Assembly: GCA_028571685.1 (NCBI GenBank)
Contig: CM053146.1
Span: forward strand, 110,645,431-110,709,430
Source: Heterohyrax brucei
Taxonomy: Eukaryota > Chordata > Mammalia > Hyracoidea > Procaviidae
DNA: 64,000 nucleotides
Direction: 5' to 3'
In this document: one piece after another, positions 1-12,094 of the stretch
How the letters are laid out: each line of letters starts with the position of its first letter
Numbering within the stretch: position 1 is the first letter of the stretch
Position numbers and translations under genes: made by a program
The notes under the pieces: model-generated
The model's database searches: none
Told to the model about the DNA's origin: nothing
The model's input: only the letters and a program-made list of their open reading frames with translations

Positions 1-224
1 TTTTATCTTTCATAAAATATCTCTCACACAAGCCATACTCCAGGAAAATTTCCTCAGCAAGGGTGTTGTAGTCCCCCGCAATCCTGTTTTAACATGATCA
101 GTCTATTTATTAACCACAGGTGGTGATTAGGATGTATACTATATGGAAATCACAAAATACTGAGTATGATGGTCCAGCCAAACAACAACTCACATTTGAG
201 GGGGGACACAGTTCAATTCATGAC
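1..224 (-). mobile_element. MaLR-like LTR fragment, antisense
   Basis: The block GAAATCACAAAATAC, GGTCCAGCC and the end CAATTCATGACA match the ends of three other antisense copies (37579-38247, 56340-56822, 63130-63540). The left part is cut by the window edge. Confidence 0.6.
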
Positions 225-231
225 ACCTTGT

Positions 232-745
232 AACAAGATTCAGAGTTTTCTTTAGTAAATATTTTTGAAAGTTTTCAGTTTCAAGTGATACACTGAAGGA
301 GCTGAGATGTAGAGGAGATGCCGTTTTATAATGTTACACTGGCACCTTGTGTCTATACACATGCATGTAACTTCATGTAATCTTAGATAAATATTTACAG
401 TTTTGATTTGTATGTGTGTTCCTGTCTGCATCGTATATACACATTAATTGTAACAATATTAATAGGATACACATATGCTTTATATGTATATATCTTATTT
501 ACAGTGTTCTACATGACCCTTTCTCAGGTATCAGAACATCTTGGAAACTACTCTACATCCAAATATTTTTTTTCTGCAGTTTGCTTTTTTAATGGACAAA
601 GTATTCTATTGTGTGAAAATTACTCAATTTATTTAAAAATTCTTATATTGATAAACATTTAGGTTGTTGTTAGTCTTTCACTACTACAAAATGATACAAT
701 TGACATTTCAGTATGTACTTCTTTAGATACTTATGAAACAGCTAT
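232..745. other. Intronic or intergenic sequence, nothing recognised
   Basis: AT-rich, no exon-like signals seen; part may be an old L1 3' piece. Confidence 0.4.
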
Positions 746-915
746 ATCTGCACAGCAGTGAAGTGCTCAGCTGTTAACCTAAAGGTCAGGGGTGCAAACC
801 CACTGCAGGCTAATTGGGAGAAAAGACCTGGAGATCTTCCATAAAGATTATAGCCTAGAAAACCCTATGAGGCAGTTCTACTCTTTAGGGTCTCTAGAAG
901 TCAGACCCTATAGCC
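745..915 (+). mobile_element. AfroSINE, degraded, long variant
   Basis: tRNA-like head with GTTAACCTAAAGGTC, the internal GGAGAAAAGACCTGGAGATC extension and GGCAGTTCTACTC. It lies shortly upstream of exon 1 of gene A. Confidence 0.7.
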
Positions 916-1279
916 TGTGTGATGTCGTGTCTTCTTCCAGTGTAGAATCATATACAAAATTTTGTTCTAAAAACCTGGACACAGTGTTGCTCTCAAGAGT
1001 TCCTCCCACCCATCATTCATGCCAATCCTTCAGGACAGACTCCAGGCCTCTGCATTCTTACAAGACTCTCCCACCGCTCTCCACACTATATTTATCTCAC
1101 AAAATCACGGTGTTTGTTTATCTTACATGTTTTCCCCACCAGCAAACAACTTGACCGCAGAAACATCCTGTTCAAAGTTTAGTAACTCAACTGTACAATG
1201 TAGGAAATAATAGGTGATCAGTAAATTGCAATAGCTGATAAATGGGTAGTTAAGTCTTTCTGTCTACCTTCTTGGCATT

Positions 1280-1310
1280 TTATATATATATATATATATT
1301 TTTTTTTTTT
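1280..1310. repeat. (TA)n/(T)n simple repeat forming the tract before exon 1
   Basis: Alternating TA runs into a T run just 7 bases before the acceptor AG of gene A exon 1. The acceptor's pyrimidine tract is thus supplied by a length-variable repeat. Confidence 0.85.
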
Positions 1311-1317
1311 AACCTAG

Positions 1318-1645
1318 GTTGGATTACATTCGCTGTAATCATGCACTTCGAAATGCTTCTCCATGAAATTTCAGAGCGCCTGAGCAGCGAGGAACTGGCC
1401 TCCCTCAAATTTCTGAGCCTGGACCACATTACCAAAAGCAAGCAGGAAGGCATCAGGGATGTATTAACATTCTTTTGTGAACTGGAAAAAATAGAAATGC
1501 TGAGGGAAGATAACCTTTTCTTCCTGAAGGAGCTACTTTTCCGAATTCAAAGACTAGATCTGCTGTTCAATTACCTGGGTGTCAGCAGACAAGAGATGCA
1601 GAGGACACTTCAGATACCAGGCCAGGCCCAGATTTCTGCCTACAG
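1318..1645 (+). CDS. Gene A exon 1: CASP8-like death-effector domain 1 with start codon
   Basis: The exon opens after a T-rich tract and acceptor AG at 1316-1317, has 23 nt of leader, starts at ATG 1341 and ends at donor GTGAGG (GT 1646-1647), leaving phase 2. It encodes 101 codons plus two bases of an Arg codon completed at 22926. The protein reads like human caspase-8 DED1 from [10 protein letters not shown] to QAQISAYR; by hand about 62 of 102 positions match human CASP8. It keeps the core [10 protein letters not shown], the helix FLKELLFRI and RLDLL, the RxDL-type charge motif of DEDs. It does not resemble CASP10 DED1. Caspase-8 DED1 mediates assembly with FADD and other DED proteins in the cytosol. 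No stop or frameshift is present, which suggests selection or a recent origin. It could be CASP8 itself or a paralogue; because a second DED1 start exon exists at 61551, I leave the symbol empty. Confidence 0.9.
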
Positions 1646-3437
1646 GTGAGGAGAATCTTCACAGTGTTGGGGTTTGGACACGTGTGTTGAGTAGACACAG
1701 TTTAGTGTCTACTAGCTGAACTGGTTGTCTCTGTGAGGCCAGAAGCTCTGTAAAGATGTCCCACCAGCTCCAGTAAAAAGCTTAAAAGGCATAGAGGCTA
1801 TAAACAATGAAGAGGTCATGTAATACAGAATACAAATAGTATTAAACTGGAAAAGAAAAGCTGATTTTCAACATGTTTTGTAATCTACATATATGCAAAA
1901 ATTCTAATAGTTTCTAGGGTTTTTTTGTTTTTAAATTGCAGTATTTTTATTTCTTTTTTTAAATCACATATTCTTGTCCATTCTTGGTTCCTCTGGAAAT
2001 GGAGGTGAACTTGGAGGATGAAAGAGAACATCATGCCTAACCTCTGTTATTTGACACTACTTTTCCTTTCCAAGAGTCATTTGCAGTTTCTGGGTTTTCT
2101 TGCTGTAACCGCGTACTTCATTACGTCACAGTATCACTTGGGGGCAAAGCAATGAAGGTGCTCTGTACTGTTTTTATTACGAACATGACTGGAAAGTGTA
2201 GCAACATAAGGACTGTGCTTTTTCTGTGAGTGTCATTTTAGTCTAGCCCATTGTTTTCTACCAACAGTGAAGATGTAAAATCCTAGAACTCACAAGTCTA
2301 TTTTAGTAGGTCATAGGAAGCATGCAAACCATAGCAACTGTAGTCATCTAAAGCATCTGTGTTAAGGGCAATAATCTATATCCTCTAAAGATGCCAGCTG
2401 AACAAATCCATTGCAGATGAGTAAGGTGGTTACAAGGAAACCCTGCTGGCATAGGGGTTAAGTGCTATGGCTGCTAACCAAAAGATCAGGAGCTTGAATC
2501 CACCAGGTGCTCCTTGGGAGCTCCCTGGGGCAGTTCTACTCTGTCCTACAGGGTCTCTATGAGTTGGAATCAACTTACAGCACTGGCTTTGGGTTTTTGG
2601 TTTTTAAGGGAGTTATAATGGCTGTTGATAGTCCTGTCTTGTCTTCTGGCTCTGGCAGCAACTCTCTCTAGTCAGGCCTCCAAATTTCATTTGGTTGAGG
2701 ACAGGTCTTGCTACACACAGGAAGACAGAGAGGCTCCAAGAGCAAGCTTAACATTTGGTTTCAATGTTTAACCCTCAGCTCTGATCCCCTCAGTGAGAAT
2801 ACACTGGAATTTAACTTTGCATGGCCAGTGCTGTCTGGTTCTTCCTTAGGCATTAAAGGAACATAAATTATTTTCATTCCACTGGTTTACAGAATTAAGC
2901 ATCTTTTCATGCCTGCACCAGCTCACTTGAGGTGGTTACAGCAGTGCCTTTTACATGGTGCTGCTTGACCAGGAGGCACACTACAGCAGGGTGACTCATA
3001 ATATACTTTCTCTCAAATTTACTCAAAGGGTCATGGTTATTTTCCAGGCTGGGAATTTGATAAGCTATAGGTCCATACTAACATGTAGATTAGGGGTTCT
3101 GAAACTCACAGGAATACATCTTCCCTGATTCTCTATGTGCAGAAGTAGTTCTAAGATGTCCTTATCCAATCTCCTTGTTTCCTCTCTACATGGACTAGAT
3201 GGCAGGAAAGTGAGAAAAGAAATTATCTGTTGACTTGCCTGTTGTTGTGTGATTGTTTGTCATTTACCCCGAGATCAATCTCCACCCTTCTCTGTCCTAC
3301 TCAGAACTGACTTCTATGCACATCGTCTGGACTCCCCAGTGCTCTGCTTCAAGTTAGGGTCAGCCACTGGGAGGCACCAGATGGAGATCAGACAGGTGTA
3401 GCAGCAGACCAGGGCATTTCCTACACCTGCTGTTCCC
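1646..3437. other. Start of gene A intron 1, mostly unique sequence
   Basis: Apart from the SINE at 2436-2608 I recognise no element and no exon here. Confidence 0.5.
2436..2608 (+). mobile_element. AfroSINE
   Basis: GGAAACCCTGCTGGCATAGG head, B-box-like AGCTTGAATCC, GGGGCAGTTCTACTCTGTCC body and TTTGGTTTTT tail. Confidence 0.9.
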
Positions 3438-4135
3438 TACTTTTTTTTTTCAATTCTTTTTTTATTGTGCTTAAGTGAAAGTTTACAGTTCAAGTCAGTT
3501 TGTCATACAAAAACTTACGCATTGTTATGTAACCCTAGTTGTTTTCCCTACAATGTGATGGGACACTCCTCCGTTTCACCTTGTGTCATTGGTGTTCTTC
3601 ATTCTTATTTGGTCCAAGTGAGTTGGGACCAATTGATGCTTCTCAGATGGCCACCTGCCAGCTTTTAAGACCCCAGACACCATTCACCAAGGTGGGATGC
3701 AGGACATTTTCTTAATAAACGTTATATGCTTATACTGTTCTGTCCCTCAAAGTGTTTTGTTGTATTTAGGAAACTTCTTAGCTTATGGCTTAGTCCAGTT
3801 GTGCTAACTTCTGTGTTATGTGTTGTCTTTACCTAAAATGTTTCTAGGTTTTTTGATTCTGTTTCTCTGTTTGCCTCCCCTTCCCTTTCTCTCTTTACTT
3901 AAATATGTACATAGAAACAGATATAGATGATATAGATACAGCTGTAAATACAGATATATATACATATATTTTATTGAGTTTTTGTGTGTCTGTCTATGTT
4001 GGTGGCTAGACCTTACTTTTGTCATGACTCGTACTTAGTTTGCCTGTTGGGTAACATCATTCCACAGCCTTAAAAACACTCCTACCTTTTTTCAGTGATC
4101 TAAGACATCTTTAAAAGCTCCTCTATATTTTATGT
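3438..4135 (-). mobile_element. L1 3' end fragment
   Basis: A T-run (poly(A) of the - strand) is followed by the elephant-type L1 3' UTR, including CTTTTAAGACCCCAGACACC at 3662, a block seen again in the L1 copies at 4262 and 5583. It is 5'-truncated and precedes the larger L1 nest in the same orientation. Confidence 0.75.
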
Positions 4136-6037
4136 GTATGCTTTTTAATTAAAGTAAAATTTGTATGTAATAAAATTCACAGAAGTTAAATATTTAATTC
4201 ATGAACTTTGATAATTGTACACACTCTAATTATATCCAAAACAAGATGCAGAGCTTGTAAGTTTTTAAGACCCCAGATGTCACTTACCAACATGGGGTAC
4301 AGAAGACTCTCTTAGCAAAAGGCTAGTTATGCCAGTTGCTCTTGATATCCTCTGAAAGCATGGTCCCCTGACCCATGTCATTGTTACTCTATTCTTTGAA
4401 ATATTGGATTGAAGTTAGAAAAACTTTCAGTTTATGGTGTAGTCCCGTTATGTTGATCTGCTCTCTACTGCATGCTGTCATTGCTTTCACCTAACAAAAT
4501 TCCTGATGGCTATCTAATCTATAACCAGCCCTCTCCCTCCCTCTCCACCTTGTAGCCATCAAAAAGTCTTCCATACATAAGTTTATTTTTTAAGTCCTTA
4601 TATCGCAAGTCTCATACAATACTTGTCCTTCTGCACCAGATTGATTTCACTCAGCATAGTGTCTTCTAGTTGAAGCCAGGTTATGAGATGCTTCCTAAAG
4701 TCATCATTGTTCTTTATTATTTCATAGTGTTCTGTTGAGTAGATGTACCATAGTTTGTTTATCCATTCATCTGTTGATGGCACACAGGTTGATTCCATCT
4801 TTTTGCTGTTGTGGACAGTGTTGCATTAAACATTTGTGTGCATGTATCTGTTCATGTAACTGCCTTTATTTCTGTAGGATATACTCTGAACAATGGAATT
4901 ATTGGATCATCTGGTACCTCTCTTTTTAGCTTTTTTTTTAATATTTAATATAACTGAGTGAAAATGTATATTCCCATATAAATTTACGTGCCCACCTATA
5001 TGCAGCTTCCACTGCTTTCCCTGTCCAGTGACAGCACATTATTCCTCTCTGCTCCATACATGCCTCATCCACCCTATAGCCTCCTTTCCCCTACTCTCCA
5101 CCCACTCTCCTTCCTCCAGCCAGAGGTCAGCAGGATGATATGCTATAGATGTATAGAACCATAAAGTGCATCCAGTATATGGTCACTCTGCATTGCCAAG
5201 TCCAATCCACTTGTGTCCAAAGAGTGGACCTTCGTTATGATTCATGGGCAAGGGCACATCAGGGCCAGGGGCCATGCTCTCAGGGGAACCCCGAAACCGC
5301 TGGACCATCAATTGAGGTCTTTTAGTGGAGATCTCAGGATGCACCCCTTTTTCTTCTTGTGTTGCCAGTGAGACTCAACCTAGTGAGCTCCATCACGGCT
5401 CTCACTGGTGGTGGCTGGGCAACATCTGGTTCTTCTGGTCCCAAGTCGATGTAGGCACCCACTCATGTGGGTCTCTCCATCTTCTAGGTTGTCTTTACCC
5501 CATGTCGTTTTGGACCTTGGTGAGCATCCATTCCTGCTGAGTTGGGACAATTTGCTGTGTCCTTGGATGGCAGTTTGGCAGCTTTTAAGACCCCAGACGC
5601 CACTCACCAATGTGGGGTGCAGAGAGCTCTCTTAGCAAAATGCTAGTTGTGCCAATTGGCCTCGATTTCGCCTAAGAGCATGGTCCCCTGCCCCCTGCCC
5701 CAACTACTCTATCATTCCAATATTGGATTAAGATGGAAGGAGTACTCAAGTTATGCTGAAGTCCACTTAATGTTGTTGTTGTTTCTAATGGGTGCTATCA
5801 CCGATTTCTCCCAACCAGATTTCTAGCAACTATGTAATCTAAACCCTCCCCCCCCTCCGTCTCTCCCTCCCCTCCCTTGCAGCTGTCAAAGAGTGTTTTC
5901 TTCCATACACAAGTCTGTTTTTGAGATCTTATCGTAGAGGTCTCATACAATATTTGTCCTTTTGTTGCTGACTACTTTCACTCAACATAATGTCTTCCAG
6001 TTGAAACCAGGTTAAGAGACGTTTCCTGGAATCATCG

Positions 6038-9000
6038 TTATTCTTTATCATTGCGTAGTGCTCCATTGAGTATATATAGTTTACCTATCCATTCTTCTGT
6101 TGTTGGGCATCTGGGTTGATTCCATCTTTTGGCTATTGTGGACTGGGCTGTGATAAACATTCTGGTGCATGTGTCCATTGGTGTGAAAGGCCTTGATTCT
6201 GTACAATATATGCCAAATAGTGGAATTACTGGGTCAAATGGTATATCAATATCCATTTTTTTAAGGAAGCGTCAGATTGCTTTCCAAAGAGGCTGGACCA
6301 ATTTGCAACTACAACAACAGTGTAGGAGGGTTCCACTTTCTCCACAGCCTCTTTAGCATTTGTTGTTTTGTGTTTTTTGGATCATGGCCAATCTTGTTGG
6401 GGTGAGATGGTATCTCATTGTCGTCTTGATTTGAATTTCTTTAATAACTGAAGATCATGAACATGTCTGCATGTGTTTTTTGGCTGCCTGGATCTCCTCT
6501 TTAGAGAAATGTGTGTCCATCTCCTTTGCCCATCGCTTAATTGGATGGTTTATCTTTTCTTATTGATATTTTGTAGTATCTTATAGATTATGGAGATCAG
6601 GCGTTGGTCTGACATAGAGTTGCCAAATATTTTTTCCCATTCTGTGGGTGTTCTTTTAATTCTATTAATAAAGTCTTTGGATAAACAAAAGTGTTTGATT
6701 CTTAATAGTTCCCATTTATCTATTTTCTCTTCTGTTGATTGTGGTTTCTTTGACAAATTTTGGAGTCTGTCCTCATTGTGCATTAAAACTTCCATTGTTG
6801 TTCCTACCTTTTCTTGAATGAGCTTTATTGTTTTAGATTTGATATTTAGGTCTTTTATCCAGTTGGAGCTGGTTTTTGTATAAGGTGTAAGATATGGATC
6901 TTGATTCAGTTTCTTGCAGATGGATATCCAATTTTGCCAGCAGCGTTTGTTGAAGATACTGTTTTCACCCCAGTTTAATGTCTTAGGGCCTTTGTTGAAT
7001 ATCAACTGTTCATAGGCAGATGGTGTCATCCCTGGGGTCTCAATTCTGTTCCATTGATCGATCTGTCTGTTCTTGTACCAGTACCAGGCTGTTTTGACCA
7101 CTGTGGCAGTGTAGTGTGTCCTAAGGTTGGGTAATGAGAGGCCTCCCAGTGTGTTCTTCTTCTTTAGTAGTACCTTACTTATCTGGGACTTCCTCCCTTT
7201 CCAAACAAAATTGGTGATTTGTTTCTCCATCTCATTGAAAAATGTTGCTGGAATTTGTATTGGGATTGCATTCTATAAGTAGATTGCTTTGGGTAAAATA
7301 GACATTTTCACAATGTTAAGTCTTCCTATCCATGAGCAGGGTAGGTATTTCCATTTCTCTAAGTCTCTCTTAGTTTCTTGTAGTAAGGGCTTGTAGTTCT
7401 CTTTGTAAAGGTCTGTTATTTTTCTGGTTAGATTAATTCCTAGGTACTTTATCTTCTTAGGGGCTACCATAAATGGTATTGATTTGATAATTTCTTCCTT
7501 AACAGTCTCATTGTTGGTATAAAGGAATCCTACTTATTTACTTATATTTATCTTGTATCCTGAGACTTTGCTGCACTCTTCTATCAGTTTGAGTAGTTAT
7601 AGATTCCTTGGGATTCTCTGCATATACAATCATATCATCTGCAAACAGGGAGATTTTAACTTCCTCTTTGCCGATGCAGATGCTGTTTATTTCTTGGTCT
7701 TGTCTAATTGCTCTGGCTAGAACTTCCAGCATAATGTTGAATAGGAGAGGTGAGAGTGGGCATCCTTGTCTAGTTCCTGATCTCAAGGGAAAGTCTTTCA
7801 GTCTCTCTCCATTCAGGATGATGTGGGCAACTGGCTTTGTATAAATGGCCCTTATTGTGTTGAGGAATTTGCCGTCTATGCCCATTTTGCTAAGAGTTTT
7901 TTAGCATGAACGGGTGTTGGACTTTATCAAATGCCTTTTCTACATCAATGGACAAAATCAGGTGATCCTTGCCTTTTGTGTTACTTATGTGGTTAATCAC
8001 ATTAATTGTTTTTCTGATGTTGAAACAGCCTTGCATCCCTTGTATGAATCCCACTTGGTCAGGATGGATTATTTTCTTGATATGTTGTTGTATTATACTG
8101 GCAAGAATTTTGTTGAAGATTCTTGCATTGAGATTCATGAGTGATATCGGTCTGTAGTTCTCTTTCTTTGTTGGGTCTTTCCCTGGCTTAGGTATCAGGG
8201 TTATGCTGGCTTCATAGAATGAGTTTGGGAATACTCCATCCCTTTCTATACTGTGAAATAGTCTCAGTAGTATTGGAGATAACTCTTCTTTAAAAGCTTG
8301 GTAGAATTCTGCAGTGAAGCCATTTGGGCCCGGACTTTTTTTGGTTGGCAGTGTTTTGATGATCTTTTCAATCTCTTCCTTTGTGATGAGTTTATTAAGT
8401 TGTTCTGCTTCACGTTGTGATAATTTGGGTAGGTGGTATGAATCAAGGAATTGGTCCATTTCCCCTAGGTTTTCAAATTTGCTAGAGTACAGTCTTTCAT
8501 AGTATTCTGTTATGATATTTTTGATTTCCGTTGCATCTGTGGTGACAACTCCCCTCTCATTTCTAATTTGGGTTATTTGTTTTCTTTCCTGCTTTTCTTT
8601 AGCAAGTTTAGCCAGTGGTTTGTCAATTTTGTTGATCTTTTCAAAAAACCAGCTTTTGGTCTTTTCAATTTTTCAATTGTTTTTGTATTTTCTAATTCAT
8701 TTAACTCTGCTCTAATCTTTATGATCTCGTTTCTTCTGGTGCCCGAGGGGTTCCTCTGTTGTTCTCTTTCTACTTGTTCAAGCTGTGGGGTTAGTTCCTT
8801 GATTTGGTTTCTTTCTTCCTTCCAGATGTGTGCATTTATGGAGATAAACAGACCTCTGAGCACTGCTTTGGCTGTATCCCATAGTTTCTGGTAGGAAGTG
8901 TTTTCGTTCTCATTGGAATCCATGAATTTCTTTAATTCATCCTTGATTTCTTCTATAACCCATGTTTTTTTGAGCAAGATGTTGTTCAGTTTCCAAGGGT

Positions 9001-9738
9001 TCCACTTTCTATCTCTGTTTTTTCTGCTATTGATTTCAACTTTGATGGCTTTATGATCTGAGAAGATGCTTTGCAGTAATTCAATGGTATGGATTTTGTT
9101 GAGCATTGCATTATGGCCTATCACATGGTCAATTCTAGAGAATGTTCCATGTGCCCTGGAGAAGAAGGTGTAGTTGTCTGCTGATGGATGGAAAGTTCTG
9201 TACATATCGGTGAGGTTTAGTTGGTTAATTGTGACAATGAGGTCTTCTGTATCTTTACTGAGCTTTTTTCTAGATGATCTGTCTAGTATTCAGAGTGGAG
9301 TGTTGAAGTCTCCCTCTATTATTGTGGAGTCATTTAACTCTCTTTTGAGCACAGTCAGTGTTTCTTCAACATATTTAGGTGCTCTGGCATTAGGTACGTA
9401 AACATTTAATGTAGTTAAGTCTTGCTTGTGTGCTGAACCTTTCAGCAATAGTGTCCATCTTTGTCCACGATGGTGGATTTTACATTAAAATTGATTTTGT
9501 CTGAGATTAGAATTGCCACATCTGCTCTTCTTTGTTCATTGTTAGCTTGATATATATTCTTCCATCCTTTAATTTTCAGTTTGTTCCTATCTTTAGGTCT
9601 CAAGTGAGTTTCTTGTGGACCACATGTGGATGGGTTATGTCTTTTGATCCAAGACGTCACTCGATGTCTCTTTACTGGAGCATTCAGTCCATTCACATTC
9701 AACGTAATTATTGATAGGTATGTGTTCAGTGCTGCCAT
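6038..9738 (-). pseudogene. L1-B ORF2 (endonuclease-reverse transcriptase), disrupted
   Basis: Open pieces on the - strand cover the whole protein. The endonuclease N-terminus is at 9738-9442 (ITLNVNGLNAPVKRHR, QETHL) and its C-terminus with SDHKA at 9205-8900. The reverse transcriptase is at 8459-7538, with [30 protein letters not shown] and the intact catalytic box [10 protein letters not shown]. The thumb and C-terminal region follow at 7470-6038 (FVWKGRKSQISK, CPTTEEWIGK). Breaks near 9440, 8570-8460, 7887, 7535-7470, 7270-7230 and 6550-6256 separate them. ORF2p nicks and primes DNA for L1 and, in other mammals, for dependent SINEs. Confidence 0.9.
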
Positions 9739-10275
9739 TGTGATTTGCTTATTTTTATGTTGATGTTTTCTCTGTTGTTCTTATTAGTCTGTTCTGGGAC
9801 ATTCTTTTTTGTGAGTTGATTTTTCACCTTTTTCAGAGCTCGTTTTGTAGTTGTTGATACTCCTGTGTTACATTTCTTAAAATGGTATGATACATCTTTG
9901 TTGTGCTTTACAGCTGCTCCTACGATCCCCCTTAATAAACTATATATAAACCCAATTTTAATTACTACCAGTCTTGTCATCTTCCTCTCCATCTGGAAGG
10001 ACTGTAACGACTGTAGTACATCCCTCTTTTTAGTATGATGACACCATAGTTTTCATGATGATCACTGGATTGCTACTTTCCATATCAAAGCTGTGTTTGG
10101 CTTTGGAGCCTTCCCTAACTGAGTCGAGTTTTGAGTAGTGTGTCATTCTAAAATATAAAGTTAGTGGTTTTGTTCTTCTAAGCCAGAGCCAAGAACTTCT
10201 TTCAGTATTTCTTGTAGTTTTGGTTTGGTTTTTACAAAGTCTCTGAGTTTCTGTTTATCTGGGAATGTCTTAATT

Positions 10276-11055
10276 TCATTTTCGTATTTGAAAGATAGTT
10301 TTGCAGGATATATAATTCTTCCCCTTCAAGGCTTTGAATGTGTCATGCCACTGTCTTCGTGCCAGCATGGTTTCTGCTGAGAAATCTGAAGAAAGCCTAC
10401 AGGGTTTCCCTCTGAATGTTAGCTTTGCTTTGAGTCTTGCTGCCTTTAAGAGTTGCTGCTTATGTTTCATTTTATTAACCTTGATTATAATATGTGTTGG
10501 AGTCTTTCTTTTGAGATCTATATTGGGTGGCATACAACATGCATCTGAGATGTCTGTATTCTCTTCCTTCGTGATTTCTGGGAAGTTTTCTGTCAGCAGC
10601 TCAGCAACGATACCCTCTGTGTTCTCAGATGTCTCACCCTGTTCAGAGACTCCAATTAATCGAAGGTTGTTCTTAGTAGAGTCCCACATGCTTCTTAATG
10701 TTTCTTCATTTTTATTGTTTCTTTTTTCTGATTTCTGCTCATAGATGCTGGTGTCAGTAGCGATGTCTTCCAAGTCAGAAATTCTTTTTTCCATTTGTTC
10801 CATTCTGTTTTCTTGGCTTTGCATGGAAGTTTATATGTCTTTGATTTTGTTCTTGATCTGTTGGATTTCAGAGTACTGGTGTTCCATCAGATTGAACATC
10901 TTGCTTAATTTTTCCTTTTGTTCTGTTGCATTTTGTATAAGATCTAGAAGGGCTCTGTATATAATAATTTTTTATTCACTTCCTGATGCTTTCATGAAAG
11001 TTTCTTCATTTGGAAATCTCCTTGGTTGCTTTGTTTCGGAGCCTTCTGAAGCCAT
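10276..11055 (-). pseudogene. L1-B ORF1 (RNA-binding chaperone), disrupted
   Basis: A start with MASEGSETKQ can be read from 11055. The main open block (10824-10276) contains the coiled-coil heptads (MEQMEKRISDLED), the RRM region (NNLRLIGVSEQGE) and the C-terminal domain (KAKLTFRGKPCRLSSDF). ORF1p coats L1 RNA in the cytoplasm. Breaks occur between the N-terminal part and 10824. Confidence 0.85.
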
Positions 11056-12094
11056 GGGTGATTTCTTGTATGCCACAAGTGTCTGTTGCTTTTTGGGTCC
11101 CATGCGAGTAAGTGGAAGCTGGAAGAGGTACTGTGTGGATGGACTGAAGATATTTCTCTAGGCTGTCTTAAAATGTAAAGCAAAAGGTATCTGACCAGTT
11201 CACAAGTCAGTTAGGTTTTCAGGTGTAGAGGTCCCTCTTCTCAACTGGCAAAGTAAGCGTCCCTATATCCAACCCCAGATGATACAAACTAGTTCAGAAT
11301 ATAGCAATAGTACTGCCTCTGCTGACAGGGCCTAGCCTTAGGCAGCACTGCATAGAGTACTGTTTTTCTGGTAGAAAAGTGCTCTGCTGTGGGCAGGCTC
11401 TGGCTCCCAAGCTAAGAATTAGGTCCAGCTGTCGCCACCGTATCCAAGATGGCACTCCCCACAGAGGCAGCAGACAGAAGGGCTAAAAGTGCCGAGAGGT
11501 AGTGATTTCTCTGATTCTGTTGCAGGGCTCCCAACGTAGGAGGCACTGGGTAAATTACTGTTTTTCTGTTGGAGAAGCGCTGTCCAGTTTGCAGACACTG
11601 GCTACCAGGCTAAGAATGAGGTCCCACTAGAATCTCTGTATCCAGCATGGTGTTATGCACACTGACTGCAAAATTCTGTACAAACGCCACTGAGGCAGAT
11701 ATAAAATAACAGGCTCAAAGTGGCTAGATAAACAGAGTCCTAAGCCTGGCTCTCTAAATATGAGAATTTTGCCTGCCTATCCCCCCAGCAGCGTGTCTGA
11801 GTCTAGCCACTAGGCAAGAGACAGCTCCGCCCGCCAGCCAAGGCAGAGGAAAAAAAAGTCAAAATGGTGCATTTACCTTCAGTCCATGAGAGCCAGGGCT
11901 AGCCAGGAGCAGGAGTCAGTGAAAGAGAGGAGGTTTTTCACTCAGTGGTATGAAGTCCAAAGTAACAGCCCTGTGCCGTGTCCTGGGGCTGATTAGGTGA
12001 TCAGAAGGCTCCGTTTGATTTTCAGTTCAGGTCTTGGTTTCCAGAGGGATATAAGGAGACGTGTGCTTAGTCCGCCAACTTGACTCTGCCCCCC
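11056..12094 (-). promoter_or_regulatory. L1-B 5' UTR with internal promoter and two related units
   Basis: Two units of about 110 bases share TACTGTTTTTCTG, a short GAAGCGCT or AAGTGCTC box and AGGCTAAGAAT (about 11357-11455 and 11553-11650), resembling degenerate monomers. A YY1-like CAAGATGGC is at about 11445 on the + strand. L1 5' UTRs hold an internal promoter. Confidence 0.5.

Larger units (their letters stand above)
4936..12094 (-). mobile_element. L1-B: nearly full-length younger L1 inserted in L1-A
   Basis: About 7.16 kb from a poly(A) end (T-run at 4931) to a 5' end whose + strand copy reads CCAACTTGACTCTGCCCCCC. The 14-base target duplication CTTTTTAGCTTTTT is at 4922-4935 and 12095-12108, and L1-A sequence resumes exactly after it. 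Order on the - strand: 5' UTR (about 12094-11056), ORF1 (11055-10276), inter-ORF, ORF2 (9738-6038), 3' UTR of about 1 kb. Both ORFs carry stops or shifts, so it is no longer autonomous, but it is much less decayed than L1-A. Confidence 0.93.

Noticed and set aside
1341-1645. Gene A as CASP10 or CFLAR
   Set aside because: The residues of DED1 and DED2 and the codon count follow CASP8, not the CASP10 or c-FLIP patterns.
6590-10744. Several + strand frames of 60-136 codons
   Set aside because: They are complementary shadows of the L1-B ORFs on the - strand.
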